Source: an uncultured Terriglobus sp.
GTDB taxonomy: Bacteria > Acidobacteriota > Terriglobia > Terriglobales > Acidobacteriaceae
Length of the DNA stretch: 7,787 nt
Assembly (NCBI GenBank): GCA_937871605.1
Contig: CALMRM010000291.1
Coordinates: 1-7,787 of the forward strand
Direction of reading: 5' to 3'
Shown here piece after piece: positions 6,410 to 7,787 of this stretch; the stretch's first letter is position 1; each line of letters starts with the position of its first letter. The notes under the pieces were generated by a model. It saw nothing but the letters and a program-made list of their open reading frames with translations. It had not been told where the DNA came from and ran no database searches. The position numbers and the translations under genes are program-made.

Positions 6410-6877
6410 CTAGCTGTCTGATGTTCCACGCGCCGCTTCGGGTGCGCCGGATAGGTCGAAGCTGTTGTTCCCTGTCTCCTCGATGCGAATGTTCCTGAGC
6501 CGCAGCGTACCGTCTCGACGGAGCAGCGGTACTTCGCGCGCAAAGACGCGCTGCAATTCATAGGCAAGGTTCTCAGTCGAGGGGAGGTACTCCGCGGCAA
6601 AGGCTGCGTCAGCGTTCAAGTGGGACTGGTCGAAGCGGTCCAGCAACTCGCGTCTGGCAAGGGCATCCAGCGCGGGCAGGTCCACCACGAAGCCGGTATC
6701 CGGCGCAACCGGACCGGCCACCGTGACCTCGACGACGTAGTTGTGGCCATGGCCAAACGGGTTGTTACATTTCCCGTACGTGTTGCGGTTTTGTTCGTCC
6801 GACATGCCCGGCGCGTGCAGCCGGTGCGACGCCGAAAAGCGGTAGCGCCGCGAGAAGTGCACCACGGGCGCGCTCAT
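6410..6877 (-). CDS. 6-pyruvoyl-tetrahydropterin-synthase-like protein, paralog with altered catalytic His
   Basis: This 155-residue T-fold protein belongs to the PTPS/QueD family, which removes triphosphate from dihydroneopterin triphosphate to give 6-pyruvoyl- or 6-carboxy-tetrahydropterin. Zinc ligands are present: His18 (FSASHRL), His43 and His45 (FGHGHNY). The catalytic Cys37 stands in GKCNNPFGHGHNY, a CX5HGH spacing as in animal PTPS, not the CX3HGH of E. coli QueD. Pterin-anchoring acids Glu102 (STEN) and Glu134 (RIEET) are kept. In the catalytic Asp-His pair, Asp83 is kept, but the following residue is Gln84 (RFDQSHLN) where animal PTPS and the neighbouring paralog have His. The C-terminal tail of about 15 residues is extra. 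Its ATG overlaps the stop of the upstream paralog as ATGA, so translation is probably coupled; folE follows after 4 bp. It may be catalytically altered, or work in a mixed hexamer with its paralog. Confidence 0.88.
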   Translation of the reverse strand: MSAPVVHFSRRYRFSASHRLHAPGMSDEQNRNTYGKCNNPFGHGHNYVVEVTVAGPVAPDTGFVVDLPALDALARRELLDRFDQSHLNADAAFAAEYLPSTENLAYELQRVFAREVPLLRRDGTLRLRNIRIEETGNNSFDLSGAPEAARGTSDS

Positions 6878-7335
6878 GCTACGGTCTCCGCGTTCAGCGC
6901 GACCGCAGCTGCGTCCGGCACATCCGCTGACTCGCCGTAGTAGTCGGCAAACAGGTCCGCCATCTCGTATACGCGCACGCGGTGCAGGCGGGCGTTGGGC
7001 ACCTTGCCGTCCAGCCTCTGCCAGATGGCCACCGCAATGTTCTCCGTGGTGGGGTTCACCCAGGCAAACTCCGGCACCTCATGATTAAGGTGGCGATGAT
7101 CGTAGACACTGACCACCTCCTGCTCCAGGATGTCCTTCAGCAGCTTTAAATCCACGACAAAACCCGTGGCAGGGTTCACCTCGCCCGCCACCGTAACTTC
7201 CAGCGTGTAGTTGTGCCCGTGGCCGTTCGGGTTGGCGCACTTGCCGAAGACTTCGCGGTTCTGCTCCTCGCTCCACGTTGGATTGCTATAGAAGTGCGCG
7301 GAGGAGAACTCGGCCTTGCGGGTGAGAAAGATCAT
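6874..7335 (-). CDS. 6-pyruvoyl-tetrahydropterin synthase-like protein (CX5HGH type)
   Basis: This 153-residue PTPS/QueD-family protein acts on the FolE product dihydroneopterin triphosphate. All expected active-site residues are visible: zinc ligands His14 (FSSAHF), His39 and His41 (NGHGHNY); catalytic Cys33 in FGKCANPNGHGHNY; Asp79-His80 in VYDHRHLN; Glu98 (TTEN) and Glu124 (VYEM) for pterin binding. The CX5HGH spacing and the surrounding residues resemble animal PTPS of the tetrahydrobiopterin pathway more than QueD of the queuosine pathway. No queC, queE or sepiapterin reductase gene lies in the window, so the end product cannot be fixed. A generic annotation would call it QueD. The start is the only one possible: an in-frame TGA lies about 20 codons upstream with no ATG, GTG or TTG between. 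It ends in a 4-bp overlap with its paralog and leads the three-gene pterin cluster. Confidence 0.92.
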   Translation of the reverse strand: MIFLTRKAEFSSAHFYSNPTWSEEQNREVFGKCANPNGHGHNYTLEVTVAGEVNPATGFVVDLKLLKDILEQEVVSVYDHRHLNHEVPEFAWVNPTTENIAVAIWQRLDGKVPNARLHRVRVYEMADLFADYYGESADVPDAAAVALNAETVA

Positions 7336-7350
7336 TCCTTTAAGATGATT
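7328..7350 (-). promoter_or_regulatory. Unusual ribosome binding region of the first PTPS-like gene
   Basis: On the minus strand AATCATCTT and AATGATCTT form an imperfect direct repeat separated by AAAGG, and the start codon ATG 7335 lies inside the second copy. The only Shine-Dalgarno-like run, AAAGGA, touches the start codon with no spacer. No alternative in-frame start exists upstream, so initiation may depend on low structure or an atypical mechanism. Confidence 0.4.
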
Positions 7351-7411
7351 GAAATGTGCCGGTGTCGCAGTCAGCCGAATTAACGGCGTGCAAGCTCATC
7401 CACTCGTCCCT

Positions 7412-7591
7412 TTAGCTTACCAGTAATGCATAGAACTGGCGGAGATCGTGCTCCATGGTGCTCATTCGCGCGTCCAGTTTGTCGATGGTCGCCTCTAAAC
7501 GGCCTAGCCGTTTGTCTTGCTGCAGCCAAGACAAGATGACCAGAATGCTAGGAATTGCCAGCGCAATGTAGAACTGCATATTCGTCAGCAT
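7412..7591 (-). CDS. Small membrane protein with C-terminal coiled coil (hypothetical)
   Basis: This is a 59-residue protein of unknown function. An N-terminal hydrophobic segment (QFYIALAIPSILVILSWL, about residues 6-23) is a single predicted membrane span. It is followed by a charged amphipathic stretch with heptad-like spacing of Leu, Ile and Met (LGRLEATIDKLDARMSTMEH), typical of a short coiled coil. I recall similar small span-plus-coiled-coil proteins as common in acidobacterial genomes, but no function is known. ATG 7591 is favoured over GTG 7606 because a strong GGAGGGG site lies 6 nt upstream of it. It lies 76 bp upstream of the pterin cluster and about 50 bp downstream of the glycosyltransferase end, all on the same strand. 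A functional link is not evident. Confidence 0.72.
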   Translation of the reverse strand: MLTNMQFYIALAIPSILVILSWLQQDKRLGRLEATIDKLDARMSTMEHDLRQFYALLVS

Positions 7592-7597
7592 CGGCCG

Positions 7598-7604
7598 CCC
7601 CTCC
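7598..7604 (-). promoter_or_regulatory. Strong Shine-Dalgarno site of the small membrane protein
   Basis: GGAGGGG on the minus strand ends 6 nt before ATG 7591. It overlaps the alternative GTG start at 7606, which decides the start in favour of the ATG. Confidence 0.7.
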
Positions 7605-7624
7605 ACATCACCATAGCAGGCTGG

Positions 7625-7639
7625 TGCACCTGCGGTGCA
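7625..7639 (-). terminator. Short hairpin directly after the glycosyltransferase stop
   Basis: TGCACC (7625-7630) and GGTGCA (7634-7639) form a 6-bp stem with a 3-nt loop, one base past the stop codon of the minus-strand partial gene. There is no T-tract after it on the minus strand, so termination is uncertain. Confidence 0.25.
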
Positions 7640-7640
7640 G

Positions 7641-7787
7641 TTACACGCTGTACTCCCGGCCCTTCCACGTCACCGACCTTGCCACCTTGACCCGCTGCCA
7701 CGACCGCACCAGCAGAAATGCAAACAGCGGCAGCGCCAGCACTGACAAGATGCGGTCGGCAAACGGCGCGTGCGAGCGGCCCACCCG
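7641..7787 (-). CDS. C-terminal end of a probable family 2 glycosyltransferase (partial)
   Basis: The minus-strand frame enters at the right edge and ends with TAA at 7643-7641, giving 48 residues. It reads a hydrophobic membrane segment (RILSVLALPLFAFLLVRSW), then a basic stretch, and ends VTWKGREYSV. A final membrane helix followed by a W-K/R-G-R-x-Y tail is characteristic of membrane-bound family 2 glycosyltransferases of the ceramide glucosyltransferase/HpnI kind. The catalytic domain lies outside the window, so donor and acceptor cannot be given. The frame stays open throughout and the composition agrees with real coding sequence. The call rests on the tail motif alone. Confidence 0.6.
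   Translation of the reverse strand, partial: RVGRSHAPFADRILSVLALPLFAFLLVRSWQRVKVARSVTWKGREYSV

Noticed and set aside
5689..6498. Long plus-strand ORF opposite folE
   Set aside because: Antisense shadow of folE with His/Arg-rich translated sequence and no domain.
7374..7387. GCCG-N6-CGGC inverted repeat upstream of the first PTPS-like gene
   Set aside because: Only a 4-bp stem with no T-tract and no positional logic; too weak to call.

Overview
The window is a GC-rich bacterial chromosome segment with ordinary dense coding. Gene content (lipoprotein TesA-like esterase, YeiH-type transporter with a LysR regulator, LprI-like secreted protein, mammalian-type pterin synthases beside folE, a small membrane/coiled-coil protein) suggests a Gram-negative soil-type bacterium. 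My best guess is an acidobacterium of the Terriglobia type, but this is an inference from family resemblance, not a marker gene. I see no phage, insertion sequence, CRISPR array, tRNA or rRNA.

Left part, plus strand (1-3955). A GDSL/SGNH esterase with a lipoprotein signal (141-878) may be divergent from a gene whose first codons lie at the left edge. A LysR-type regulator (1108-2052) is followed after 94 bp by a YeiH/UPF0324 membrane protein (2147-3247), which resembles the yeiE-yeiH pairing of other bacteria. Next comes a decayed gene (3401-3955). It keeps recognisable blocks of a methyltransferase-like family but has lost its 5' part and carries an in-frame TAG.

Right part, minus strand (7787-4071). 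In transcription order these are: the C-terminus of a probable family 2 glycosyltransferase; a 59-residue membrane/coiled-coil protein; two tandem 6-pyruvoyl-tetrahydropterin-synthase-like proteins joined by an ATGA overlap; folE (GTP cyclohydrolase I) 4 bp further on; a 249-bp gap with promoter-like elements; truB (tRNA pseudouridine-55 synthase); and a secreted LprI/DUF1311-like protein. The plus and minus gene sets converge at about 3956-4070, where a strong hairpin lies.

How the genes work together: FolE converts GTP to 7,8-dihydroneopterin triphosphate, which is the substrate of the PTPS/QueD family, so the three-gene cluster encodes two consecutive steps of a pterin pathway. Both PTPS-like proteins carry the CX5HGH spacing of animal PTPS rather than the CX3HGH of E. 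coli QueD. One paralog has Gln where the catalytic His is expected. This is the most interesting point in the window. I did not find a convincing wholly new system.
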